A DNA stretch of 6,284 nt from Planctomycetota bacterium. Lineage in GTDB: Bacteria > Planctomycetota > Phycisphaerae > WQYP01. The notes under the pieces were generated by a model, which was not told where the DNA came from, did no database searches, and was given only the letters and a program-made list of their open reading frames with translations. The stretch spans positions 1 through 6,284 of the forward strand of contig JAJZEY010000257.1 of the NCBI GenBank assembly GCA_021805585.1, in the 5' to 3' direction. A program made the translations under genes and the position numbers. Positions 1 to 6,284 of the stretch are shown here, piece after piece (positions within the stretch are counted from its first letter, which is position 1; each line of letters starts with the position of its first letter).

Positions 1-58
1 AAGACAAATTCACAATACCCCCGCCGAAAGCTTTGTCAAGCACAAATCCATTGTAATC

Positions 59-86
59 TTGTAGCCATCTATGATAATTTTGTAGC
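59..86 (+). repeat. Direct repeat TTGTAGC, copies 21 bases apart
   Basis: TTGTAGC occurs at 59-65 and again at 80-86, and a related TTGTAAT lies at 51-57. A 21-base offset is two turns of the helix, as expected for paired binding sites on one face. GATAAT (73-78) with TTGTAA (51-56) gives a weak promoter-like pair on the plus strand. With units this short in AT-rich DNA, chance is a serious alternative. Confidence 0.2.
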
Positions 87-214
87 ATTTAAAAGATATC
101 AGGCAATCCGGATATATCGGCATTTGCTGACGATTATAGCGCAGTCTCCTGCGGCCGCACGCGGCGCCGCATTCGAACACGGCAATTGCGGCGTTTTCGC
201 ACATGTAGACATAT

Positions 215-230
215 TGATATAATTATATCA
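215..230. promoter_or_regulatory. Perfect 16-base palindrome containing extended -10 motifs on both strands
   Basis: TGATATAATTATATCA is its own reverse complement over 16 bases. Each strand therefore reads TG-n-TATAAT, an extended -10 promoter element. On the plus strand a weak -35 (TTCGCA, 196-201, four of six consensus bases) lies 16 bases upstream; on the minus strand no -35 is apparent. A minus-strand start here could serve a gene left of the window, and a plus-strand start would run antisense into the membrane protein gene. Alternatively the palindrome is an operator for a dimeric regulator. Confidence 0.3.
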
Positions 231-246
231 CCGCCAGAAGCGGCGG
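231..246. repeat. Short GC inverted repeat next to the AT palindrome
   Basis: CCGCC (231-235) and GGCGG (242-246) can pair around a six-base loop. For leftward transcription the hairpin is followed by TGATATAAT rather than a T tract, so it is at best a weak terminator for the operon. Five-pair stems are frequent by chance in GC-rich DNA. Confidence 0.2.
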
Positions 247-421
247 GCAGAAATCAGCCGATGGCCAACCGCACAATTATTTACGAATATCCGTCAAGCC
301 TGCAAATTAGAATTGACAAAGCACGGATCCATTAAGTCGTTGTGTCCGCAGGGCGTAAGCAGCGGCAGGAGCCGCGGGCCTATGTTTACGTTGGCGTGGG
401 GTTAAGGCTTGGAAAATTGCG

Positions 422-1471
422 TTATTGTCCAGGCTCAGTTTTATCCAATTCGGCACCCAATCCCATATCCAGTGCCTGCCGGTAGTTTGCCCGCAGCGCC
501 GTATAGAATCCGATGATGGCCCCCGGCAGTCCGGCACCCACATAAAAAATCGGGGCCGCACGGCCCCAAAATATGGCCGCGCCACCGGGCGAAAATTCGG
601 GAACCTGCCCCGGCAGCGCCACCGCGCCATGCCCGGCCAGCAGATAGCCGAAGGCCGCGGTCAGTGGCACGGAAAGCCAGACAATCAGGACGGACGACCT
701 GGGCAGAAACATTCCAACCACAAGCCCGCTGATAAAAAAGGAAACAAGGCAGGCGAAAATCACCTGTCCCGGATTTCCCGATTTCATAAGTAGGGCCAGC
801 ATAAGGCTGGCGACAATTATGCCCGCCAGCAGGCCCGCAAGTTGGTCCAGCGCCGCCTGCAGCCGCGCCTTGGGAGAATTTTCCCGCACCGGCGCTGACA
901 CGGTCGAATAAAACGGATAGGCCAGGGGAACGTCGCTTTTGGTCCAGGGTGCCGGCCACGGCAAGCCCAGGGCCAGCGGCCACTTCCGTGGCGAATACCG
1001 GTACAGGCCGTAGCCAATACCCTCCGCCAGCGCGATAAAAATAACCCAGAAAAAGCATTGCATGCTAAGGTCCGCATATACCGCGGACAGATTGGTATAC
1101 CGATGCACCAGAAGCAGCGTTATTCCGCCCCAATGGACCGCCAGAGCCAATAGACCCACGCAAGCACACAAAAGGCCGGTGTGCGGCGCATCAGGCCAGG
1201 TGATAAGGGTGCTGACAGCCACGGCTATTACCACCGCAACCAGCGTCGCCCCTTCGGCCGCCAGCGAAACCGCCGGCCCCACGGCCAGCGCCTGCGTTCC
1301 ATCCACCTGGGGGCCGGGAATAAGCCAGTGACCAACCCAAAGGAATAAGAACGCGCAAAATCCCATGGCAATCAGGAGCCGCGTCTGACGAATAAATCCC
1401 GCCAGCATAGTGTTGCCAGTCGGGTGGGAATTAAAAACCGCCGGGGTAGACGTTGCCGAATCAGCACACAT
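422..1471 (-). CDS. Uncharacterised polytopic membrane protein, about eight transmembrane helices
   Basis: A 349-residue protein that I do not recognise. Hydrophobic segments lie at about 32-51, 67-91, 100-122, 138-157, 211-229, 236-256, 261-279 and 305-326. Positive residues fall on alternating sides: RQTR before helix 1, RYSPRK after helix 4, PR after helix 6, and RANYRQ after helix 8. This predicts eight helices with both ends in the cytoplasm. A cytoplasmic loop of about 50 residues (158-210), rich in Pro and Trp (KWPLALGLPWPAPW), separates helices 1-4 from 5-8. There is no signal peptide, ATP-binding motif or obvious catalytic cluster. The gene starts 57 bases after the propeller gene's stop on the same strand, so co-transcription is likely, and it may be a membrane partner of that protein; this is inferred from position only. 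A transporter, a channel or an assembly factor are all possible. Its 3' part contains a terminator-shaped hairpin. Confidence 0.82.
   Translation of the reverse strand: MCADSATSTPAVFNSHPTGNTMLAGFIRQTRLLIAMGFCAFLFLWVGHWLIPGPQVDGTQALAVGPAVSLAAEGATLVAVVIAVAVSTLITWPDAPHTGLLCACVGLLALAVHWGGITLLLVHRYTNLSAVYADLSMQCFFWVIFIALAEGIGYGLYRYSPRKWPLALGLPWPAPWTKSDVPLAYPFYSTVSAPVRENSPKARLQAALDQLAGLLAGIIVASLMLALLMKSGNPGQVIFACLVSFFISGLVVGMFLPRSSVLIVWLSVPLTAAFGYLLAGHGAVALPGQVPEFSPGGAAIFWGRAAPIFYVGAGLPGAIIGFYTALRANYRQALDMGLGAELDKTEPGQ
544..569 (-). terminator. Terminator-shaped hairpin inside the membrane protein coding region
   Basis: The minus strand reads GGGGCC (567-562), loop GTGC, GGCCCC (557-552), then GA and a T6 tract (549-544). 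The six-pair GC stem is perfect and can be extended by a T-G and a T-A pair using the preceding TT (569-568). By shape it is the best intrinsic terminator in the window. It lies in frame within codons for IFWGRAAPIFY, about 120 bases before the stop codon, so efficient termination here would remove most of the last transmembrane helix. It could also be chance use of GGC, GCC and TTT codons. Confidence 0.35.
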
Positions 1472-1480
1472 GCCGAAAAA

Positions 1481-1484
1481 CTCC
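1481..1484 (-). promoter_or_regulatory. Ribosome binding site (GGAG) deciding the start of the membrane protein gene
   Basis: GGAG, within TTTGGAG, lies 9 bases before the ATG at 1471-1469, the same spacing as for the upstream propeller gene. A longer reading from a TTG at 1486-1484 would overlap this motif itself, and the later ATG at 1408-1406 has no purine-rich motif in front of it. The 1471 start is therefore preferred. Confidence 0.65.
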
Positions 1485-1489
1485 AAACT

Positions 1490-1526
1490 AAAAACCCGCC
1501 GCGGCCCATCGAATGCAGCCCCGGCG
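1490..1526 (-). terminator. Terminator-like hairpin between the propeller gene and the membrane protein gene
   Basis: Two bases after the stop codon of the large gene, the minus strand reads CGCCGGGGC (1526-1518), a 12-base loop, then GCCGCGGCG (1505-1497). These arms form eight GC pairs interrupted by one G-G mismatch. After GG, a T5 tract follows (1494-1490). This is the arrangement of an intrinsic terminator, though the T tract is short and the stem is imperfect. The next gene's ribosome binding site starts only five bases later, so the structure may act as a partial terminator or attenuator that sets the ratio of the two products. Confidence 0.45.
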
Positions 1527-1528
1527 TG

Positions 1529-4500
1529 TTACCGCGTTTTATGATACAGGAATACGTCGGAATCAACCTCAAAAACAATTCCGTTATCCACTATTTCCCA
1601 GTTGGCGATATTGGGTCCATTGGGATCATTGGCAGATCGTACCAGCCGCTTGGACAAGACCAGAGAGCCATTATCCAGCCTTCCGCGACTGTCGGCCTGA
1701 TTCACCAGAAACAACACGGTGGCTCCGGGGGAATCGCCCAGCGGGCCGTGCGCCAGCACAGCAATATCGGGATCTCCGACATGGGCATTGACGAGGGGCG
1801 GCGTGCGCTGCGCGATAAATTCCGCCTTCCACAACACATGGCCATGGCGCACGGACAGTGCCAGAAGGCTCGCGGGCGTCATGAGAACCAATGTTCCACG
1901 GTTGATGGCGGTACCCAAAAATGGCAGGTTCGCGGTGGATCCAGGCAAACTTGCCCGCCGCCACAGTCGCACACCCGTGGCCCGGTCAATGGATTCTATC
2001 CCATGTAAAGTCGGCAGTACGATGCCCCGCGTGGTCAGCAGCGTGGACATGGGAAATGGATCGGCCAGTTTGTGCAGTTCCCAGACTCGGGCGCTTAAGT
2101 CTCCCTGCGGGTTGCAGGCCATGGCCGCCTTTATGCCCGAAAGATAAAGCGTTCCGGCGGGCCCGACGCCCATCCACAAAAGATAATCATGGTTGGGAAA
2201 TCGCATCAGGCCTGTAGGGGCACCGGTGGCATAATCCAGCAGTTTGACCGTATTAATCGGTGTATTGAACGCCAGCGCGAGCTGATCGCCGATGCGATTG
2301 CAGTTAATCAGATCCCCGAGACCGGCGGCGGCGGCCGGAGCCTTCCACAAAGGCAGACCGGTGCTGATCGAATAAAGCATGAGCTTATTGGCCTGTTCAA
2401 GCAGCAGTCCGCCCCGCATCATTTTTACAAATTGAAATGAATGCGGTCCCAGGTCCTGCGCAAAGACCAACAACAGCCGCCGGGCGAAGGTTCTTTGCGT
2501 GGCAAAAGAAGCCATAGGATTGCCGGCATAGCCGTTGGCGATCATCGCCGGTCCGTTAAAAAAAACGCCATTATTCACCACAATCATCGGGTGGGCGACG
2601 AACGCTCCCGGAAGGGCCATCTTCCGAATCACGGGAATTGCGGTTCGGCGACTCCAGACGATTTTTCCGGTTTTGCATGACACCGCCAGAATGCGGTTGG
2701 GCGTCAGAAGTACGGCCAGATGGTTTTGAAAGCCAAGCAGCGCGATGCGCTGTTCCTGCGGCAGGCGCAGTGTCCATAGGCGATGGCCGGTGGCGCTGCG
2801 GCAGGCCCGCAGGCGGACTCCGGAACTGTTGATATGCGCCACTAAAAACAGATCAAAACGGTTCCATGCCGGATTTCGCTGTAACGGAACAAGCAACGAC
2901 CCGCGAATGGGATTCGCCACGGCAAAACCGGCGTTGGGTCCATAATTCAGCTTGGCCCGGTGAAACAGCGCCCCGGCCGGCGCGGTGGCGGTTATGTGCC
3001 GGACAATCGCGGCAAAATCGGTTGGAGCAGCCATTGCCAGCGGCCCGGCCACCGGGGCTGGATAGCTCATAAGGCCATAATCCGCCAGCGAAAGGGCGGC
3101 ATTCCAGTGCCCCAGGGCGGCGGTGTTGCGGGCCATTGCGCCCAGCCACCAGGCCTTCCGCCGGGTCGTGGATAAACCGCCGCGCATGGCCAGCAGCACG
3201 CGTCCCGCGGTGGCAAACTTTTGTTCGGCACTCAGCCGCCCGGCCAATAGAATCGCCGCGTCCGTGCTGGCCAGGCTGTTGGGATAGCGATGCACAATTT
3301 TAAATAGACGTGCGGTTCCCGTACCACTTTGCGCCTGTACAAACAGGGCTGACGCGGCCTGGTCAAACGCGGCATACACCGGTCGGCCAAACGGGCGAAT
3401 AATATCGTGATCAATGGCGATGCGCGCCACCGCGCCGGCCAGCATGGTGTTGTTGCCCACACGCAAAGGCGATTTTCTAAGACCAGGATCGGACAGAATG
3501 GCGGTCAGCAGATGAAGGGCGGTTGCGATTTTCCGCGTCCGGATTTCATAGCGTGCCAGATCGTATCGCCACAATGCCTGCTGCCGCGGTAACCGTGCCG
3601 CGAGTCGGGCCTGATTGAAAAAAAACGCCGCATCCGCGCCCGCCGCTCCGGACAGTTTTCGCATATTGCGGCCGAACTGAATACAGACGGCAAAAATACG
3701 CGATGATATAGCCGAGGCCGCGGTGCCCGGCCCAAGTGCCGCAACCGCGGCCGCCAGTGAATGGCGGGCAATCAAAACATGATCTGTGCGAAAAGCGACT
3801 TCCGCCAGAGTTAATCTGGGCAGAGGATTTCCCGGCTCGGCGGCAATTCGCCGATCCAAATATCGCTCGGCGTCGCTCCAGCGGGAATAATCCATAACGG
3901 TCTGGTCGTTGGCCACAATAACCTGGTGGCGGGTAACCAGCAGATTGCCCGGTTCCCCCGGTCGGCCGCCGCCGGCGACGGGCCATTTTACAAAATCGCG
4001 GATTTCGCCCGTTCGCGTGCTTATTCTAAGCAAACCCTTATTCAGCGGCAGATACACCACACGCCGGGTCAGGAACGGTCTGGCCTGAAGTTCACCATAC
4101 TGGCTTACAGGACGACTTTTCCATGCCACTTTGCCGGTCTGAACATTCACGGAATCGACACGTCGTCCCACGGTCAATAAATTTCCATGGATGACTCCCA
4201 GCGTCAAAAAAGCTCCGGAAAGCCGGGAAGGCCGCCACTGCCGATATATTTGGCCCGTCCAGCGGTTGAACGCGTAAATTTTCGCGCCGCTGGTCGGCGG
4301 TTCGCCATTGTTGTTGTCCACCGTTATCAGATTGTTGCGGTAGACAATCGGGGGATTTATTTTCCACGGAAGTTGTCGCGGCACGGAACCCCAGCCGACG
4401 TTTGCCTGGGCCGTATGCGCCAGCGACGTAAGCGTAAGCCAGGCAATTCTGCCGCTGGCGGCGTGTACGGCCAGCGCCGCGCCGTTTCCAGTGGCGATAT

Positions 4501-6160
4501 ACACAATGCCGTCGGCCATGGCGGGAATAATATCCAGCGGGCTGCTGCTGTAGGTTGCGCCGGTTACCGTGCACAAATAGCGGCTGTGTTTGACCAGGCC
4601 CGTTGCCGCGGTAATGCGGACGAGGAATAACTTGGTTTGACCGGCACCGGCCTGCATGGATGACACAATCAGGTAAACGCTACGCGGCGTGACCATGGGC
4701 GAACAGACCGCCTCGGCCACCGATCCGCCGCCCAGCAATGCCGCCACCGGTATGCTCCATTTCGGACGGCCGGTTTGTGCGTGCAGGCAAACCAGCCGCG
4801 TTGCCGCCGCCTGGCCATATGGGGAATAATAGAACGGGGTGGGTGTGACGCTGTTGTTGGTGATAATCGCGTAAAGATTGCGACCCTGCACGGAAACCGA
4901 AAAATGATCCAGGCTGTCCAGCAGCGTATTAAGATTACCACTGGCCCGCGCGGCGGGCAGATGCCCGCGCGGATAACGCCATTGCGCATATCCGGATGCG
5001 ATGCTCATGGCCCGCACCCGCCCCATGGTATTTAAATAAAGTGTCGAACCATTGCGTGTGGGAAATGAAAACATGATGCCCGCGGGGGTCCGCATGCGCT
5101 GGTTCATCCGCAGTCCGAAAAGCGCCAGCCGCTGCTGAAGAGAATTCCGCCAGGCGACATTCACCGGACCGCCGGGCGGGGCGGCGAAATGCAGCGCACT
5201 GATTGGTGCCTGCCACATGACCGCGCTGGGAGCCGTGTCAAAATCGGGAATTTTATTCCGCCGGTAATTGCCCTGAAATGTCACCCACCGCCGCGTTCGC
5301 CCGCGGACTTCACCCACCCGCAATCCGGTGGGCACAAGTGCGGCCGCAAGATGTGCAACCAGATTCACCGGAGTGCCATTCACCAGGCCCATGGCATGGG
5401 GATATTTCTGCTTAAGTTCGCCATCCAGTCGGCGGGCCAGGGCATCCTGCCCGGCCAGCCATGCCGCCAGTGCGGCATGATCCAGCAGTTGGGGGCGCTG
5501 GGCCTGCATCGCCGGATGCTGCATAAGGCTTAACCATATTCGGGCGGCCGCGGCAAACGACCCGCGTTCAAACAGCCGGGACGCGGCGATGCGCATTGCC
5601 GCCGCCGCCGCGGTGGCGGGAAAATAGCTGCGGCCAATGGACACCAGAGTGTGTATTGAACCGGATTTTTCGGCACTGGCCACGGCTGTTTTGGCCTGAA
5701 GCCCATAAAGCTGGTCGTACATTCCCTGCCGCACCGCCGGCAGGCGCACCACCAGATGCCAGATATACGCCTCCACGGATTCATAGGAATCCGGGCCGGT
5801 GGCAATGACTTTACGGCCAAACTGCTGAACTATTTTCTGATATTCGCGGACGGCTTTGGCGACGTGGCCGCTTTTTACAAGGTGGTTGGCGGTGCGCAGC
5901 ATATCGCGGGCACCAAATGAATCATCGACCTGAATGCGGGAAAAGGTGGCGTTCTGGCCGGGCTTGGCCCCGGTGGTTACAGGGGGCGGGACGGCAATCA
6001 TCGGTCCTTGAATAATTCTGACCAATCGCGCATGAACACCCAGGGCAAACGCCAGCGCAAACACCGCGTAGAACACCGCCCGCGCGACCGGCCGGAATCC
6101 GCGCGAATCGCGGCGTCCGGCGGACTTTTGACTGCGATTCAATTTCATGAATGGGGCCAT
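1529..6160 (-). CDS. Membrane-anchored double PQQ-like beta-propeller protein with TPR-like helical regions
   Basis: An intact frame of 1543 residues. Numbering from the ATG at 6160, a basic N-terminus (about 7-27) precedes a hydrophobic segment (about 25-44) ending in VHA, so it is either an uncleaved anchor or a signal peptide; either way the bulk should face the periplasm. Residues 83-277 are alanine-rich helices, with a TPR-like pair at 86-119. A first propeller follows, with repeats of the form hydrophobic strand, (S/T)G, then often W, near 380-397, 454-471, 510-527, 561-577, 626-642 (YAFNRWTGQIYRQW), 667-682 (VNVQTGKVAW) and 708-723. A second helical region covers about 759-1034, including RYPNS at 958-962. 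A second propeller fills about 1085-1543, with clear repeats near 1156-1172 (AVSCKTGKIVW), 1259-1274, 1387-1402 (IDRATGVRLW) and 1431-1447. Such repeats occur in BamB and in PQQ dehydrogenases; I see no dehydrogenase active-site pattern, so a scaffold or binding role is likelier. The product is much longer than BamB (about 390 residues). Similar TPR plus propeller proteins are common in planctomycetes. The specific function is unknown. Confidence 0.88.
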   Translation of the reverse strand: MAPFMKLNRSQKSAGRRDSRGFRPVARAVFYAVFALAFALGVHARLVRIIQGPMIAVPPPVTTGAKPGQNATFSRIQVDDSFGARDMLRTANHLVKSGHVAKAVREYQKIVQQFGRKVIATGPDSYESVEAYIWHLVVRLPAVRQGMYDQLYGLQAKTAVASAEKSGSIHTLVSIGRSYFPATAAAAAMRIAASRLFERGSFAAAARIWLSLMQHPAMQAQRPQLLDHAALAAWLAGQDALARRLDGELKQKYPHAMGLVNGTPVNLVAHLAAALVPTGLRVGEVRGRTRRWVTFQGNYRRNKIPDFDTAPSAVMWQAPISALHFAAPPGGPVNVAWRNSLQQRLALFGLRMNQRMRTPAGIMFSFPTRNGSTLYLNTMGRVRAMSIASGYAQWRYPRGHLPAARASGNLNTLLDSLDHFSVSVQGRNLYAIITNNSVTPTPFYYSPYGQAAATRLVCLHAQTGRPKWSIPVAALLGGGSVAEAVCSPMVTPRSVYLIVSSMQAGAGQTKLFLVRITAATGLVKHSRYLCTVTGATYSSSPLDIIPAMADGIVYIATGNGAALAVHAASGRIAWLTLTSLAHTAQANVGWGSVPRQLPWKINPPIVYRNNLITVDNNNGEPPTSGAKIYAFNRWTGQIYRQWRPSRLSGAFLTLGVIHGNLLTVGRRVDSVNVQTGKVAWKSRPVSQYGELQARPFLTRRVVYLPLNKGLLRISTRTGEIRDFVKWPVAGGGRPGEPGNLLVTRHQVIVANDQTVMDYSRWSDAERYLDRRIAAEPGNPLPRLTLAEVAFRTDHVLIARHSLAAAVAALGPGTAASAISSRIFAVCIQFGRNMRKLSGAAGADAAFFFNQARLAARLPRQQALWRYDLARYEIRTRKIATALHLLTAILSDPGLRKSPLRVGNNTMLAGAVARIAIDHDIIRPFGRPVYAAFDQAASALFVQAQSGTGTARLFKIVHRYPNSLASTDAAILLAGRLSAEQKFATAGRVLLAMRGGLSTTRRKAWWLGAMARNTAALGHWNAALSLADYGLMSYPAPVAGPLAMAAPTDFAAIVRHITATAPAGALFHRAKLNYGPNAGFAVANPIRGSLLVPLQRNPAWNRFDLFLVAHINSSGVRLRACRSATGHRLWTLRLPQEQRIALLGFQNHLAVLLTPNRILAVSCKTGKIVWSRRTAIPVIRKMALPGAFVAHPMIVVNNGVFFNGPAMIANGYAGNPMASFATQRTFARRLLLVFAQDLGPHSFQFVKMMRGGLLLEQANKLMLYSISTGLPLWKAPAAAAGLGDLINCNRIGDQLALAFNTPINTVKLLDYATGAPTGLMRFPNHDYLLWMGVGPAGTLYLSGIKAAMACNPQGDLSARVWELHKLADPFPMSTLLTTRGIVLPTLHGIESIDRATGVRLWRRASLPGSTANLPFLGTAINRGTLVLMTPASLLALSVRHGHVLWKAEFIAQRTPPLVNAHVGDPDIAVLAHGPLGDSPGATVLFLVNQADSRGRLDNGSLVLSKRLVRSANDPNGPNIANWEIVDNGIVFEVDSDVFLYHKTR

Positions 6161-6169
6161 ACCATTAAA

Positions 6170-6173
6170 TCCT
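6170..6173 (-). promoter_or_regulatory. Ribosome binding site (AGGA) deciding the start of the large propeller gene
   Basis: On the minus strand AGGA lies 9 bases before the ATG at 6160-6158. The longer in-frame start at 6229 has no comparable purine-rich motif and would overlap the putative end of the upstream gene by 25 bases. The next in-frame ATG at 6148-6146 is preceded by a pyrimidine-rich stretch. These facts favour the 6160 start. Confidence 0.6.
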
Positions 6174-6204
6174 GTTGGGAAAATCCTTTTGGGGTAACGG
6201 TGCG

Positions 6205-6284
6205 TTACTGCTGAAAATAGCGACCCCATAACGGCGCAAGCTCAAGACGAACCGCCGCCGGTATCCGGGATTTATCCGACCATA
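6205..6284 (-). CDS. C-terminal fragment of an upstream gene, possibly a GspJ-like minor pseudopilin (partial)
   Basis: An open frame enters from the right edge and ends at TAA (6207-6205), giving the 25-residue tail WSDKSRIPAAVRLELAPLWG followed by RYFQQ. Pseudopilins of the GspJ family, minor tip components of type II secretion pseudopili, often end with a Trp and then a Pro-x-AVR-x-x-L strand. The IPAAVRLEL segment resembles this, but the match is short and rests on memory of the family. The stop lies 44 bases before the chosen start of the next gene on the same strand, which fits an operon. A competing frame in the same stretch stays open to TAA at 6167-6165; its tail is arginine-rich with little acidic content and looks more like a shadow. 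The identity is uncertain; that some gene ends here is moderately supported. Confidence 0.42.
   Translation of the reverse strand, partial: WSDKSRIPAAVRLELAPLWGRYFQQ

Larger units (their letters stand above)
1..421. other. Non-coding region downstream of the operon
   Basis: No convincing gene is present. The minus-strand frame from 204 to 10 (64 codons) has no ribosome binding site and an unremarkable, Cys- and Arg-scattered sequence. Parts (about 41-125, 205-230 and 273-335) are visibly richer in A and T than the flanking genes. The stretch holds a 16-base palindrome at 215-230 and a short GC hairpin at 231-246. Short GC-rich palindromes lie at 151-158 and 161-170, and a GCGGC/GCCGC hairpin at 362-375 has no T tract on either side. 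No clear terminator for the leftward operon is visible. The region probably separates this operon from a gene to the left of the window. Confidence 0.6.

Noticed and set aside
10..204. Minus-strand 64-codon frame, possibly transcribed from the palindrome at 215-230
   Set aside because: No ribosome binding site is present, the leader would be only about ten bases, and the sequence shows no recognisable motif or membrane segment.
441..1058. Minus-strand frame of 205 codons inside the membrane protein gene
   Set aside because: It is an out-of-frame shadow; the frame ending at 422 gives a consistent eight-helix topology, whereas this one is Gly/Arg-rich without structure.
1472..1486. TTG start at 1486 for the membrane protein
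   Set aside because: The TTG overlaps the GGAG motif that is ideally spaced for the ATG at 1471.
1424..2008. Plus-strand open frame of 194 codons starting antisense to the two genes' junction
   Set aside because: It lies mostly opposite the propeller gene, has low-complexity shadow-like composition rich in Arg, Gly and Gln, and the minus-strand frame is clearly the coding one with recognisable repeats.
4206..4225. Small CCGG hairpin followed by T6 on the minus strand inside the propeller gene
   Set aside because: The stem has only four pairs and sits three bases from the T tract, too weak to call a terminator.
4944..4972. GCCCGCGCGG direct repeat and a GCGGGC/GCCCGC hairpin
   Set aside because: It lies in codons for a PRGHLPAARA linker, and GC-rich short repeats of this size are expected in such coding DNA; there is no T tract beside it.
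1529..6160. Possibility that the propeller protein is a PQQ-dependent dehydrogenase
   Set aside because: I see no vicinal cysteine pair or dehydrogenase catalytic pattern, and the double propeller with helical repeats does not match the usual 550-700 residue enzyme.
6161..6229. A 23-residue N-terminal extension of the propeller protein from an ATG at 6229
   Set aside because: It has no good ribosome binding site, overlaps the probable end of the upstream gene and places extra non-signal sequence before the membrane anchor; AGGA favours 6160.

Overview
The window looks like a stretch of a GC-rich bacterial chromosome. The style of the main gene points to a planctomycete, perhaps of the Phycisphaerae: a very long, membrane-anchored protein combining PQQ-type beta-propeller repeats with tetratricopeptide-like helices. 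That placement is an inference from protein architecture; no marker gene is present. All credible genes lie on the minus strand and read from right to left.

Region by region, in transcription order. (1) 6284-6205: the last 25 codons of a gene that begins outside the window. Its tail faintly resembles the C-terminus of GspJ-type minor pseudopilins. (2) 6160-1529: one intact 1543-residue gene. It encodes a membrane anchor, an N-terminal helical repeat region, a first beta-propeller with seven recognisable PQQ-like repeats, a second helical repeat region, and a second PQQ-like propeller that runs to the C-terminus. (3) 1528-1472: a 57-base gap holding a terminator-like hairpin with a T5 tract and the ribosome binding site of the next gene. 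(4) 1471-422: a 349-residue integral membrane protein with about eight predicted helices, which I do not recognise. Its 3' part contains a hairpin plus T6 tract shaped like an intrinsic terminator. (5) 421-1: non-coding DNA, partly AT-rich, with a perfect 16-base palindrome that carries an extended -10 motif on both strands.

The spacing (44 bases, then 57 bases) and shared strand suggest one operon, with the hairpin between the two complete genes perhaps lowering expression of the membrane protein. A reasonable reading is a cell-envelope module: a large periplasm-facing scaffold plus a polytopic membrane partner, possibly downstream of pseudopilin or secretion genes. No substrate, enzyme activity or known named system can be assigned. 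I found no tRNA, rRNA, CRISPR array, insertion sequence or other mobile element. The most unusual items are the double-propeller architecture and the two terminator-shaped hairpins around the membrane protein gene.
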